From a virus, in the IMG/VR virus record IMGVR_UViG_3300044639_004171, positions 1 to 52,296 of that record: DNA of 52,296 nucleotides. One strand, written 5' to 3'. Made by a program: the position numbers and the translations under genes. Below the pieces are notes generated by a model that saw nothing but the letters and a program-made list of their open reading frames with translations, searched no databases and was not told where the DNA came from. Of this stretch, positions 7,918-16,913 are shown in pieces. Positions within the stretch are counted from its first letter, which is position 1, and every line of letters begins with the position of its first letter.

Positions 7918-9984
7918 TTATCTCGGAATACTCCAACAGAAACCGTTAAAACAGTAGGTATCATTTACACCTTGTTCTATCTGATTTTTTCTTTTTCCTC
8001 TATGTGTTGCATAGTTATAGAGTAACATCAAATTTGGTGTTCCATCAGGTAAGGCATCTGTTGGTAGTCCTATCTCTTGAAGATATTCTATTGTGTTTAT
8101 GAAAGCACCCTCCGCAGATTCACCTGGTAGAAAATCAGACAAAATTGCCAATGCTAAAGGTATTTTACGCCTTTTTCCCGGTAGTTTTCTTATTATGTTT
8201 ATGATGTTTCTGATTTCATCAATAAGAGATTTACATTTCGTATAATCAAAAATTCCTTGTGTTATTTGAGCCGCTATGTCTATTCCTGCCTGTACTAAAG
8301 CTTTTGTTTGTGCTGTTGAATCTTTTAATCTGTTTGCAACAATTTCATTCACAACTATTTTTATTATATTTATTAATTCTCTTTTTAAAGTTTCAAATAA
8401 AACTTTTATAAAAATTCCACCAATTCTTGATACAACTTTTATAACGAAACTTGTAAATTTTTTGATAAAATCTACCGAGTCTGTTATGATATTTGTATTA
8501 GCTGTGTTGACTTGATTTATTTGGGTTACGGCTTGGTTATAAGATAAATTCTTTTCACTTTCAACAACACTCAATAAAATAAACACGGGTAAAAGAACTT
8601 TCGGGCTAAGAGCAGCGCATGCCACAGCTATAGCCATGTTTTTTATTATTCCCTCTGAAATTGTAGCTTCAGCGTTGAAACTTGCCGGTAGATATATTTT
8701 CCAATCAGGATTCTCAGACAAACTGTCTATGATGTTTTCCATAGTAGTAATTTGTTCTTCAAAAGTCTGACCTGAGACGGTATTTTTAAAATCTAAGCAT
8801 TGATTTGTTAGATTATTGAAATCCACAGGAAGTTTCACGTTTTCACAATCGGCAAATTCTATAACGTTATTCTGAACATTATTCACCTCGTTTTGTATTT
8901 GTCTCAAATCCTGTTCAGTAAATTCAAAAAATCTATCGTCAACTCCATCAAGTTCTGCAACTTTAGAAAGTCCACTTACGTCAATTTCCTCTTTGGAATC
9001 AAAACACAAACCTAAAATTCTAGCAAGTAGTGTATAAAATTTTGATTGACTATCTATCGGACCTGATGATGCGGGAACTTTCATGTTCATAAATTGAGAT
9101 ATGAAATTCAATACTTGTGGTATAAGTTCTGTTGTATCAAAAAGTTTTATTGTAGAATAATAATCTTCTAAAAATTCACCAACTTTGTTTACTTCTGAAG
9201 CAATTCCTTCTCTGTCAATGAGTGCGACTCTGTAATAATTTCCTGTTACACCAAATTCGTTTGTTGTTGTATATTTTATATTGAATAATTTTTGACCACT
9301 ACTTCCTTGATAAAATTTACCATTTTCCTCAAAAAAACTTCTATTGTTATTATTTAATAAACCACTTAAAGTTCTGTTGAAAGGAAAAGGAACCTCACCT
9401 CCGTATGGTCTCATGATATTGTCTGCTACTGTAGGGGGGTAACTTTCGTATAAAATTTTCCCAATGGGTTGGTCAATATTTTGTTTCAACATTCCATTTG
9501 CCAATGTAATTGCGTCTAAAGACTGAACGGGTATAAAAATTGTGGAGTTGACGGGTAATAAATCTATATTTTGTGCACTTATTGCTGTGTTGGCTTTATA
9601 AATTTGTTCTTGAGAACAACCTAAAGATTTCAATGCTTCCTCAGCTATAATTTTTTTAACTTCAGATTCTGCTTGGACCGCTGACCTTAGTATTAGATTT
9701 CTGATTGCTTTTTTACTAGGTCCACCAGTACCTCTTGTCAAACCAATCAAATCATTCAGAGCATCCATGGAGGTTGGAACTTTCCTTTGGAACCTCTTTT
9801 GTTGTTTGTTGATTTTATTTAGTTGTGAAGTGGTCTGATTTAGAGATTTAGTCAATGGATTTGTTTGACTTTTTTCTAAATCTTTCTGTGCTTTTAAACT
9901 TTCTATAAATGCGTTTACAGCACTGATTCCTTTACCAGTTTCTTTTGTGGAATTTGAGAGGTCTAAATTTCCTAATTCTGCCAT
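7918..9984 (-). CDS. Large virion/baseplate structural protein (688 aa)
   Basis: The protein has 688 residues in three visible parts. The N-terminus is polar and coiled-coil prone, up to about residue 75 (MAELGNLDLSNSTKETG...). A central mixed region of about 350 residues follows. Next comes a strongly helical hydrophobic part, about residues 450-600, including IKNMAIAVACAALSPKVLLP and 'FTSFVIKVVSRIGGIFIKVLFE'. The last 80 residues contain RGKRK and a Cys-containing end (YCFNGFCWSIPR). The hydrophobic helices could be membrane-active during DNA injection or simply buried. It precedes the small coiled-coil gene and the gp5-like hub, so baseplate or tail-tip is the best guess. No T4 counterpart is recognised. 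Confidence 0.55.
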   Translation of the reverse strand: MAELGNLDLSNSTKETGKGISAVNAFIESLKAQKDLEKSQTNPLTKSLNQTTSQLNKINKQQKRFQRKVPTSMDALNDLIGLTRGTGGPSKKAIRNLILRSAVQAESEVKKIIAEEALKSLGCSQEQIYKANTAISAQNIDLLPVNSTIFIPVQSLDAITLANGMLKQNIDQPIGKILYESYPPTVADNIMRPYGGEVPFPFNRTLSGLLNNNNRSFFEENGKFYQGSSGQKLFNIKYTTTNEFGVTGNYYRVALIDREGIASEVNKVGEFLEDYYSTIKLFDTTELIPQVLNFISQFMNMKVPASSGPIDSQSKFYTLLARILGLCFDSKEEIDVSGLSKVAELDGVDDRFFEFTEQDLRQIQNEVNNVQNNVIEFADCENVKLPVDFNNLTNQCLDFKNTVSGQTFEEQITTMENIIDSLSENPDWKIYLPASFNAEATISEGIIKNMAIAVACAALSPKVLLPVFILLSVVESEKNLSYNQAVTQINQVNTANTNIITDSVDFIKKFTSFVIKVVSRIGGIFIKVLFETLKRELINIIKIVVNEIVANRLKDSTAQTKALVQAGIDIAAQITQGIFDYTKCKSLIDEIRNIINIIRKLPGKRRKIPLALAILSDFLPGESAEGAFINTIEYLQEIGLPTDALPDGTPNLMLLYNYATHRGKRKNQIEQGVNDTYCFNGFCWSIPR

Positions 9985-9989
9985 CCGAG

Positions 9990-10358
9990 TTACATTTTAT
10001 ATAGGCCATCATCAGTGGAAACATCTTTCTCAATTAAATTTTGTATCATTTCATCATCCAAATCTAAATCAGTCAATTTGAATGATTCATTTGATGAATT
10101 TGATTTTTCCCAAATGGTAGATTGAAGTTTAGAAAGACTCAATTTTTTTTCGACACAATCATTTACAATTTTTTGTTGTTTTTCTATTACAGGCCCTATA
10201 GTGGTCATGTCTTCAGGGTCTTTTAACATTGTCAACATTTTGTTTTGAATTCTTATTGCAGTATTTCTTTGTTCTACAAGTTCATTATAAATTTCTTGCA
10301 TCAACGCTAAAATTGAATCTTTAGTAAAATTTATTTCTTTTTTTTGCGGCCGTGGCAT
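9990..10358 (-). CDS. Small coiled-coil protein (122 aa)
   Basis: It starts MPRPQKKEINFTKDSILALM and is almost entirely predicted helix with heptad character, ending in an acidic segment (LTDLDLDDEMIQNLIEKD). It has no known catalytic motif. The sequence TATTTATTGTT lies immediately before its ATG (four bases between box and start), the same arrangement as for the + strand gene at 40893. It lies 15 bp downstream of the sigma factor gene and 5 bp upstream of the large structural gene. A baseplate assembly or tail accessory role is plausible but unproven. Confidence 0.55.
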   Translation of the reverse strand: MPRPQKKEINFTKDSILALMQEIYNELVEQRNTAIRIQNKMLTMLKDPEDMTTIGPVIEKQQKIVNDCVEKKLSLSKLQSTIWEKSNSSNESFKLTDLDLDDEMIQNLIEKDVSTDDGLYKM

Positions 10359-10362
10359 AACA

Positions 10363-10369
10363 ATAAATA
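10363..10369 (-). promoter_or_regulatory. TATTTAT motif before the 10358 start
   Basis: The coding strand reads AGTATTTATTGTTATG, with the box four bases before the ATG. The same string TATTTATTGTTATG occurs before the unrelated gene at 40893, which argues for a shared control element and against chance. Confidence 0.45.
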
Positions 10370-10373
10370 CTTT

Positions 10374-11123
10374 TTAATCGTTTTTCATTTTAGTTTGAAT
10401 GGAGACGTACAATTTTTTAAATTTTTTTATTGAACCCCTTATTTCTTTTGTGCTCAGATTGGTCATTTCTCTTAGAGAAAGAAGAATAATGTTTTTGTTA
10501 AATTTGTTATTTTCTCTTCCCGTGAAAATTGTTTCATAGTTATAAAATAGGTCAATAAGTGCGTACCCTAATTTTTTTTCATTATCCGTCAAAACTTCAC
10601 AATCAACATATTCTTTTAGTTTTTCTAAGTAGGTTGATATTACTAAATTTGTATCCAAGTGGTCTTCATCTATTCGATAAATCATATCAGGACGTTCCTC
10701 GATTGTTGAAGATATGTCTTCGTATGATATCTTCCTATTTGTTTCTTTTTGGTCTTTTATTATTTGACCCATCAGATAATTTTTACAAATAGTACCGAAA
10801 TATGAATAAGCCTTTTTGTTTTTAGAAGGTTTAAATTTATCAACCTTTGTCATCAGAAAAGAATGAGTGTCGATATGAATTTCTTCAAAATCCATATCTT
10901 TTCGATAGAGCTTATATCTTCTAATAATAGAAGAAATCATTTTATCGAGAGGTGCTCTTAAAAACTCATTATAGATTTTATTTTTTTCTTCGGATGATTC
11001 TGCAATTAGAAATTTTCTTACTGCAGTTTCTTCTCGAACATCAAAATAATTTTCTTTTACGGCCTTTCTACCTCTTTTTTTTAACGAAACATCTTCTGTC
11101 TTACCTGAAATGGTTTCGGACAT
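10374..11123 (-). CDS. 55: Late-transcription RNA polymerase sigma factor, gp55-like
   Basis: The central segment (residues about 75-135) matches sigma region 2 of the T4 gp55 class: MDFEEIHIDTHSFLMTKVDKF, then KAYSYFGTICKNYLMGQIIK and KETNRKISYEDI. In T4, gp55 directs host RNA polymerase to TATAAATA late promoters. At 249 residues it is longer than T4 gp55 (185), with an N-terminal basic extension (KKRGRK) and a C-terminal helical part that could correspond to a rudimentary region 4 (LSLREMTNLSTKEIRGSIKK resembles a helix-turn-helix). TATAAATA/TATTTAT boxes occur in front of many genes here. Its start codon shares one base with the stop of the glycosyltransferase gene upstream. Confidence 0.75.
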   Translation of the reverse strand: MSETISGKTEDVSLKKRGRKAVKENYFDVREETAVRKFLIAESSEEKNKIYNEFLRAPLDKMISSIIRRYKLYRKDMDFEEIHIDTHSFLMTKVDKFKPSKNKKAYSYFGTICKNYLMGQIIKDQKETNRKISYEDISSTIEERPDMIYRIDEDHLDTNLVISTYLEKLKEYVDCEVLTDNEKKLGYALIDLFYNYETIFTGRENNKFNKNIILLSLREMTNLSTKEIRGSIKKFKKLYVSIQTKMKND

Positions 11124-11929
11124 TATTCATTTGTTGATTCATATTTTATGGCTCTGTCATCAACAAAAAAATATTCTTGTTTAGCCGTTTTTATCCAAAA
11201 TCTTACTTCATCTTCTAACATTTTATCCTCACCATATTTGTAATTCCAAAATAAAGAACCCTCTCTCAAATTTGTATGTTTATAACCTAACTTAGGTATG
11301 GTCATTATTACTGCTGAGTTATAAGTAAGTCTCAAAAGGAATTCATAAACAAAAGTTAGTTTCATTGAAGGTTTCATATACCCAAAATCTTCCAATATTT
11401 GTTTTTTGATAACACTTCCAGAAGTTTGAAAATTTTGGTACTCCTGTAGAGTATCGTTTGTTAGAAACCCAATTTCTTGTGTAAAGTTAGCTGCGAAAGT
11501 TGCTTCATTAGTAAAACCCGCAAACACACCCTTTTCATCAGTTTCAACTACTACAGGTAAAAACACTTGTACTTCAGGAAATGAATCGATGTATTTTTTT
11601 ACATTGTCAAACCAAATATTGGAATATTCATCATCAAATTCAAAAATAGAAATCCATTTACCACTACTCTCCTTTATACCTTGATTTAATTGAGATGCGA
11701 AGTTTGGTGTTTTTTCCCAAACTATAAGTTTTACATTCAAGTTTCCGAAATCATAGGATTTTAAAAGAGTAACTAATTGTTCTTCGGCTGTGTGAACAAT
11801 GACCAACTCTTCAATTTCGGTTTTTTGATTTTTCAAAGATGTTATTGCTTTACCAAAGTATTCGTCAAAATCTTTAGCCTTGGCAGATTTGATTGGTAAG
11901 ATTACAGATACAGATATTTTGTTACTCAT
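11123..11929 (-). CDS. Glycosyltransferase family 2-like (GT-A)
   Basis: The 268-residue protein begins with a GT-A Rossmann-like strand (ISVSVILPIKS). It has a DXD-type acidic motif at about residue 98 (ISIFEFDDEYS) after the typical 'LNQGIKESSGKW' segment that precedes the nucleotide-sugar site in GT2 enzymes. It should transfer a sugar from a nucleotide donor; the acceptor is unknown. It is the last gene of the glycan cassette before the sigma factor, 3 bp after a GT-B gene. No signal peptide or membrane helix is present, so it acts in the cytoplasm, which fits modification of virion protein more than of a lipid carrier. Confidence 0.75.
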   Translation of the reverse strand: MSNKISVSVILPIKSAKAKDFDEYFGKAITSLKNQKTEIEELVIVHTAEEQLVTLLKSYDFGNLNVKLIVWEKTPNFASQLNQGIKESSGKWISIFEFDDEYSNIWFDNVKKYIDSFPEVQVFLPVVVETDEKGVFAGFTNEATFAANFTQEIGFLTNDTLQEYQNFQTSGSVIKKQILEDFGYMKPSMKLTFVYEFLLRLTYNSAVIMTIPKLGYKHTNLREGSLFWNYKYGEDKMLEDEVRFWIKTAKQEYFFVDDRAIKYESTNE

Positions 11930-11932
11930 ATA

Positions 11933-12979
11933 TTAAAGTTTTGAAATTTGTTCTTCTAATTGATTTGCTCTGGTAGTCAAGTAATTATCGAAAAGGTTTA
12001 TCACATCAGTTGTAAATTTTTCTTTACTTTTGAATTGTTCTACGGTTTTATCCATGTTTTCATAAAGTTCAGGTTTGATATTGTCCTCTAACCAATTTTG
12101 AATGAAGTCCGCAATAAAATCGGTAATCAATGTCAAATCTGTAATCCAAACACCGTTTTCTTGTGTCATCCAAGATGGTTGTAAATCAGGAATTTTACCC
12201 AATACAGGTACTCCACACGCCATACTTTCCAAGGGGAAAGTACCAAAACCACTTTTGGTATCTACCCAAACACTGAGGAAACAATCTTTAAGTGTCTTAG
12301 CAAATTCTTTTTCACTCAAACCTCGGAGGTCTCTGAAGGTAAACCATCTGTATTGAGGAAATCTTAAATAAAAAGTTTTGATGATAGAAATTGCATCTTC
12401 TTGTTCACGAGTATGTACCCCAATAATCGGCATCGGTGGAACACCTTTTTTCGTGAATGATTCTGATATTACAGGTTCTAAAATATCTACTGAAGCTTGT
12501 CTCATTACCTTTTCAATATATTCTTTTTGAGTTTGACAGGTTGTTATACATTTATACACACCGTGTTGAGACCAAGATTGACCGGGTTGTAGTGTTTCGA
12601 GCATGTAAGCATATGATTGTGTAAGAACAATTTTTGCACAAGGAAGATTTTTTACTTGTTCCATCACGAAACCGAATAGTTCAGGAATCACCAAAAAGTC
12701 CTCGGGTGCAATTTGAAGATTTTGATTCTCAATCGATTGATGAGGTATTGTCATAAATTCTGCATCTAACCATTTATCCACACCCATATAATCATTTTTT
12801 TCATGTAAAATTATAGGGTTGAAATTAGAGTTTTTTAACTCCATTGCAATTTGATAAATGTATCTAACAGATGCTCTTGCATTTCCTTTTGTATCTTGTA
12901 CAAAAAAATAAATCTTTGATTTCTTTTCCTTCAGATTTGTTATTGAGGCTAAAACCTTTTCTTTGGAGATATTTTCCAT
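11933..12979 (-). CDS. GT-B glycosyltransferase (GT4-like)
   Basis: The 348-residue protein is two-domain GT-B in layout. The C-terminal half has the conserved GFGTFPLESMACGVPVLG motif, the acidic E-x7-E type element of retaining GT4 enzymes that contacts the donor sugar. The N-terminal half has KIYFFVQDTKGNARASVRYI. The sequence supports nucleotide-sugar transfer; donor and acceptor cannot be read from it. It lies between a small unknown gene (1 bp gap) and the GT2 gene (3 bp gap) in the glycan cassette. It lacks membrane segments. Confidence 0.75.
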   Translation of the reverse strand: MENISKEKVLASITNLKEKKSKIYFFVQDTKGNARASVRYIYQIAMELKNSNFNPIILHEKNDYMGVDKWLDAEFMTIPHQSIENQNLQIAPEDFLVIPELFGFVMEQVKNLPCAKIVLTQSYAYMLETLQPGQSWSQHGVYKCITTCQTQKEYIEKVMRQASVDILEPVISESFTKKGVPPMPIIGVHTREQEDAISIIKTFYLRFPQYRWFTFRDLRGLSEKEFAKTLKDCFLSVWVDTKSGFGTFPLESMACGVPVLGKIPDLQPSWMTQENGVWITDLTLITDFIADFIQNWLEDNIKPELYENMDKTVEQFKSKEKFTTDVINLFDNYLTTRANQLEEQISKL

Positions 12980-12980
12980 A

Positions 12981-13259
12981 TTAGTAATGATTGATTAACT
13001 TTTTATTTAATAAACTATTGAATGCTAATTTGAAAGGAACGCTTAAATTGTTTGAACTTTTCAAACCTAATTTATCGTCCATCTCTTCATTTTCAGATAA
13101 AACTACTTCCATGAGCATTTTAACGATTTCAAATTTCACAATGTTGACTCTTGTTTCGGTAAATCCACTAGATGATTCTGAACTTACCTCATAGATATCC
13201 AAGTACCTTTCCAACTCATCCAAATCAACAAAGTAATTTTCGTTTAATATTTTTAACAT
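12981..13259 (-). CDS. Hypothetical small acidic protein (92 aa)
   Basis: It begins MLKILNENYFVDLDELERYLDIYE, then a Ser/Glu-rich loop and two helical segments (FEIVKMLMEVVLS; PFKLAFNSLLNKKLI). I do not recognise a function. The gene overlaps the HAD-like gene upstream by 7 bp and is 1 bp from the GT-B gene downstream, so it is part of the same transcript. Confidence 0.6.
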   Translation of the reverse strand: MLKILNENYFVDLDELERYLDIYEVSSESSSGFTETRVNIVKFEIVKMLMEVVLSENEEMDDKLGLKSSNNLSVPFKLAFNSLLNKKLINHY

Positions 13260-13843
13260 ATTTCTTGTAATTTATTTTTTAGGTCTTTTATAGATTTTAT
13301 TTTGTGAATTATTTCTGTATCTGAATTATAAGAAGTTTCATACTTTATTAAAGTTTTGTTTTCAGGATGATTCAACAATAATTTTGGATTAGCGGTTACT
13401 AATATATCAACATTAGACCATAAGTTATCGATTGTTATTTCACTATAAAATAAAACGTGTTCAATAAGACTTCCAAATTTAGATATAAAAAAAAGAGATG
13501 CGGGTTTTGATTTACCAATTTCATCTGATACGATTATAAATTCATGTTCATCCCGAAGTTCCAAATATAAATTATTCAAATCCAAAAGTCCATTAGGCTC
13601 TACTGAACCTGCGTGACCGAAGATTTCCATAGTGTGTTCTTTATACAGAAAATTATAAAGTTCATCGTTATCTTTGAAAGCTAAATGTTCTGAAATATTC
13701 AAACTCGTAACGTCCGATTTAACTTGATATTCAAACTCTGACTCTTCCTTGAATGGATTATCAATATACCACTTTTGATATTCTTGTTGAATTTTTCCAA
13801 GTGTATTTCGTAAAACACCATTTATTTCAACTCCGATTTTCAT
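13253..13843 (-). CDS. HAD-superfamily-like protein with altered catalytic motif
   Basis: The N-terminus MKIGVEINGVLRNT matches HAD motif I (DxDGVL), but the two catalytic aspartates are replaced by Glu6 and Asn8. A Ser after a hydrophobic strand (IIVSDEIGKS) corresponds to motif II and 'DILVTANPKLL' to the motif IV region of 5'-nucleotidase-like (NT5C/Cdc24-type) HAD proteins. At 196 residues the length fits a nucleotidase-like HAD. Loss of the Asp nucleophile predicts no phosphatase activity, so a binding or regulatory role is more likely. The gene overlaps phoH by 4 bp. Confidence 0.55.
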   Translation of the reverse strand: MKIGVEINGVLRNTLGKIQQEYQKWYIDNPFKEESEFEYQVKSDVTSLNISEHLAFKDNDELYNFLYKEHTMEIFGHAGSVEPNGLLDLNNLYLELRDEHEFIIVSDEIGKSKPASLFFISKFGSLIEHVLFYSEITIDNLWSNVDILVTANPKLLLNHPENKTLIKYETSYNSDTEIIHKIKSIKDLKNKLQEIC

Positions 13844-14571
13844 TCTTCGTATCTTTTTAATATTTGTGTTATTAAAGGGTTTCTTACAACATCAGTGTCT
13901 TTAAATTCATGAATTCCTACATCAGTAAAATCTCTAAATTTTTTCATCGCATCCCATAAACCTGTTTGAGTTTTGTCTTTGTGTCTATCAAACTGTTCTA
14001 AATCCCCTGAAATAAAAAATTTAGAATTGAAACCTATTCTTGTTAGAAGAAGTTTCATTTGACTTGGAGTAGAATTTTGAGCTTCTTCAAAAATTAAAAT
14101 CGAATTGTCAATATTCATACCCCTCATATAAGCCAATGCAAAGACCTCAATGGCTTCAATCTCTTTTAATTTTTCTCGTAATTCTTTTCCTATGATTTTA
14201 TTTAAAAGATAGTATGAGGGGAAAATATAAGGGTCAAGTTTTTCTTCTACGCCACCCGGTAAACTACCTAATTTTTCTTCGGCTTCTACCGCTGGTCTTA
14301 CGATTATAATTTTTTCAAAAGGGGTTTCTGGGTCAAATAATAAATCAACCGCACATTTCATTGCAATATAACTCTTACCAACTCCTGCAGGACCCGAACA
14401 GATTGTAATCTGATTATTTGATAACTTCTCGTAATACTCTTTTTGACTTTCTGATAAAAATTTTTGTTTTGTTTTCTTTTTTAAAATTGAAGTTATGTAC
14501 TCTTTTTTTGTTTTGTAATTGGAACTTTCTAAAGTTGGGGTAGGAGCTGGATTTTTTTTAGTTCTACTCAT
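13840..14571 (-). CDS. phoH: PhoH-like P-loop ATPase
   Basis: The 243-residue protein has the PhoH core: Walker A GPAGVGKS at residues 60-67, the PhoH hallmark 'IIIVRPAVEAEEKLGSLPG', Walker B ILIFEEAQN, and 'LLLTRIG...FISGDLEQFD' sensor motif. PhoH proteins are ATPases, some with RNA helicase/nuclease domains, and are widespread auxiliary genes of aquatic T4-like phages; the in-phage function is unsettled. The short Lys/Pro-rich N-terminus has no PIN domain. It is translationally coupled to the GDP-mannose epimerase gene upstream and the HAD-like gene downstream, each by 4-bp overlaps. Confidence 0.92.
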   Translation of the reverse strand: MSRTKKNPAPTPTLESSNYKTKKEYITSILKKKTKQKFLSESQKEYYEKLSNNQITICSGPAGVGKSYIAMKCAVDLLFDPETPFEKIIIVRPAVEAEEKLGSLPGGVEEKLDPYIFPSYYLLNKIIGKELREKLKEIEAIEVFALAYMRGMNIDNSILIFEEAQNSTPSQMKLLLTRIGFNSKFFISGDLEQFDRHKDKTQTGLWDAMKKFRDFTDVGIHEFKDTDVVRNPLITQILKRYEE

Positions 14572-15689
14572 TTAACTTTGATTTTTTTTGTTTTTTGGGG
14601 TTCTCGTTTATAAACCGTTTTTCCACCATCGGGACTTTCATAAATCCACGGTGTTTCTTTTTCTAATGTATCTATTTGTGATTTAATCCAATTGAACGTT
14701 TTTTTCAATCCTATGGATAGAGGTTGACTGACTTCCCAACCAATTTTTTCTCTATATAGTTTATTGTCTGAGTTTCTACCTTTAACACCTAATGGACATT
14801 TGAAACCATACTTCGAAAGGAATTCATCCCCTTCTATGTTTCTTATTTTAATATTTTTTCCTGAAAATTCAATAGCCATTCGTGCTAATTGGTTGATTGT
14901 CACCATTTCTTCACTTCCTATATTGACGGGACCAGTGAATTTAGAATTCATCAATCTTAGAACAGCTTCAACACACTCATCGACATATAGAAAAGACCTG
15001 GTTTGTTGACCATTCCCCCAAACTTCTAACTCTTCACCGTCGTTTAGTTCTGCGGCTTTTCTACACATCGCTGCGGGAGATTTTTCACGTCCGCCTGTCC
15101 ATGTCCCCTGTGGTCCAAATATGTTATGGAATCTGGCTATTCTGACATCTAAACCATAATTTCTGTGATAAGCCAAATAAATTCTTTCTGAAAAAAGTTT
15201 TTCCCATCCGTATTCAGAATCAGGATTTGCGGGGTATGCAGAACTTTCTTCACAATTTGGATTATTGGGGTCTAGTTGGTTGTGTTCTGGATACATACAT
15301 GCCGATGAGGAATAGAAAACTTTTTTTACTTTTTTCTTAACACATTCATTGGCAACATTCAAATTTATCAAAGAGGAATTGTGCATTAAATTTGCATCAT
15401 TTTCGCCTGTGAAAATATACAAAGCACCTCCCATATCGGCTGCTAGTTGATATAATTCATCGACATCCTGTTCGATGACCAAGTCAACAACTTTAGGGTC
15501 AGTTAAATCCCCCAAAATGAATTCGTGACAAATTTCATCTTGAAAAAAATATTCGTGTTTTTTTATATCACAAATTCTAACGTGATTTCCTTCCTCTTTT
15601 AATCTTTTAGCTAAGTGTCCTCCTATGAAGCCACCGCCACCAAGAACAACTATTTTTTTACCTATTGATTGATTCTTCTGCAACTTCAT
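14568..15689 (-). CDS. GDP-mannose 3,5-epimerase (GME)
   Basis: This extended-SDR enzyme should convert GDP-D-mannose to GDP-L-galactose (and GDP-L-gulose). It shows the NAD-binding GGGGFIGG at residues 17-24, SSSACMYPE around Cys131, YGWEK with Tyr160 and Lys164, RFHNIFGPQGTWTGGREKSP with Lys203, and 'RGRNSDN'. The catalytic residues of Arabidopsis GME (Cys145, Tyr174, Lys178, Lys217) map at a constant offset of 14, so the active site is fully preserved. A C-terminal tail (about residues 345-373, with YESPDGGKTVYKRE) extends beyond the plant enzyme. The start overlaps the FkbM-like gene by 32 bp; no closer in-frame ATG keeps the Rossmann strand. It sits among fucosyltransferase-family genes, suggesting a GDP-L-galactose donor supply. 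Confidence 0.9.
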   Translation of the reverse strand: MKLQKNQSIGKKIVVLGGGGFIGGHLAKRLKEEGNHVRICDIKKHEYFFQDEICHEFILGDLTDPKVVDLVIEQDVDELYQLAADMGGALYIFTGENDANLMHNSSLINLNVANECVKKKVKKVFYSSSACMYPEHNQLDPNNPNCEESSAYPANPDSEYGWEKLFSERIYLAYHRNYGLDVRIARFHNIFGPQGTWTGGREKSPAAMCRKAAELNDGEELEVWGNGQQTRSFLYVDECVEAVLRLMNSKFTGPVNIGSEEMVTINQLARMAIEFSGKNIKIRNIEGDEFLSKYGFKCPLGVKGRNSDNKLYREKIGWEVSQPLSIGLKKTFNWIKSQIDTLEKETPWIYESPDGGKTVYKREPQKTKKIKVK

Positions 15690-16293
15690 ATATAATATTC
15701 ATTTTTTCAAAAATTTTATCGCAACTAATTTGATTACAGCTCCAAGAATTTATAACCGATTCCTCAAAATATTTGGGGGATATCCACCAATCTTCAAAAT
15801 ACATTTCTGGATGTCTTGAGTGAGAGATATCACCACAAATTAATTTGTAACCTTTGGACTCCAACAGTTGTCTTTGTGGTAATCTTTCTGCCTCGTTAAA
15901 ACGGTTTCCTAAATAAGCATCGTGTTCAATTGTTATGATTTTAAATTTGTAGTTGCTGTCAATTATTTTTTGGAGTAATTTAAATCTGTCTCCACAGCCT
16001 TCCATATCCAAGGTTAGATAATCAATAACTTCATTGTCATAATAATCCTTTAGTAATTGATTATAGTCTTGATTGAGACAATCTGCTTGAATGAACTTAC
16101 ATCTGCGTTCTTTCCATTGGTTACTGAAATTGATAATATCCAAAGAAATACCGTCCCACCCATTTAATTCGAGTAAGTAAGTGTTGTTAATTTTTTTTGG
16201 TAGGGAGCACCCTAAATCGAGAAACTTACCTGGTTTACCTTGACTTATATTATAAACAAATAAATCTTGACCACATTGGGAATATGATTTCAT
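15658..16293 (-). CDS. FkbM-family-like methyltransferase
   Basis: The start is set at ATG 16293 (MKSYSQCGQDLFVYN), 11 bp after the stop of the preceding gene; a longer frame would overlap that gene by 76 bp. 'SQCGQDLF' and 'GKFLDLGCSLPKKINNT' followed by 'WDGISLDII' and a 'DYLTLDMEGCGDRF' segment fit the FkbM class of SAM-dependent O-methyltransferases, which often methylate sugars. The protein has 211 residues. It lies in the glycan cassette directly upstream of the GDP-mannose epimerase, so the acceptor is likely a phage-made sugar. Confidence 0.7.
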   Translation of the reverse strand: MKSYSQCGQDLFVYNISQGKPGKFLDLGCSLPKKINNTYLLELNGWDGISLDIINFSNQWKERRCKFIQADCLNQDYNQLLKDYYDNEVIDYLTLDMEGCGDRFKLLQKIIDSNYKFKIITIEHDAYLGNRFNEAERLPQRQLLESKGYKLICGDISHSRHPEMYFEDWWISPKYFEESVINSWSCNQISCDKIFEKMNIIYEVAEESINR

Positions 16294-16304
16294 TTTTTTG
16301 TATT

Positions 16305-16913
16305 TTATTTTGAGATTATTTTTCCTTTTTTTCTCAGAATAGTGAGACCATGGTTTATGGGTATTGTCATCCACTCCCATTTATTTTTATCTAACTCTTC
16401 AACCGCTCTATATGGTCCACCAAGACCCCATTCACTTTTTTCAGGATAATTGATAGGATAGAAAAAATTTGGATGGCAACTATGACCCATCAAATCGTGT
16501 AGTAATATTATTGTGTTTTCATCACTAATCCTATCAATTTCTTCTAATTCTGTTTTTACGTGAGGGTAACTGTGCCAATCATCAACATAGATAATATCGT
16601 ATTTTTCGGTATTTTTTTTCAAAAATTCTATGGCGTCAGATTGTACAAAGGTTTGATATCTCGCCAAGTCCTCAGGAGCTTTCCAAACGTATTTTGAAAT
16701 GTCTACTGACGTTAAATGACCACCCAATACTTTACAGGCAACTAAAAAAGGATAACTAGAACCACCATCTCTTACTCCAAGTTCCAAGATTTTTTTAGCA
16801 TTCATTTGAAGAGCGATAGAGAAAAAAGTTAAGACGTGTTCAAAATATTGTTTTCCTCCGTCGTTTTTAGTTTTCAAAGTTCTATTCATCAATTCGACTA
16901 AATAATTTTCCAT
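16305..16913 (-). CDS. Class I SAM methyltransferase (TylF/CmcI-like)
   Basis: The SAM-binding Rossmann motif is 'AKKILELGVRDGGSSYPFL' at about residues 38-56, followed by 'LTSVDIS', 'YDIIYVDDWHSY' and 'IILLHDL'. The pattern of paired Asp/His residues (DDWH, HDL) resembles metal-assisted TylF/CmcI-type O-methyltransferases. The 202-residue protein shares one base with the stop of the epimerase gene upstream. The substrate is not readable; the context points to sugar hydroxyl methylation. Confidence 0.7.
   Translation of the reverse strand: MENYLVELMNRTLKTKNDGGKQYFEHVLTFFSIALQMNAKKILELGVRDGGSSYPFLVACKVLGGHLTSVDISKYVWKAPEDLARYQTFVQSDAIEFLKKNTEKYDIIYVDDWHSYPHVKTELEEIDRISDENTIILLHDLMGHSCHPNFFYPINYPEKSEWGLGGPYRAVEELDKNKWEWMTIPINHGLTILRKKGKIISK

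Noticed and set aside
16294-16380. Longer N-terminus for the FkbM-like methyltransferase
   Set aside because: It would overlap the upstream methyltransferase by 76 bp; the ATG at 16293 begins just before the family's conserved SQCGQD segment.
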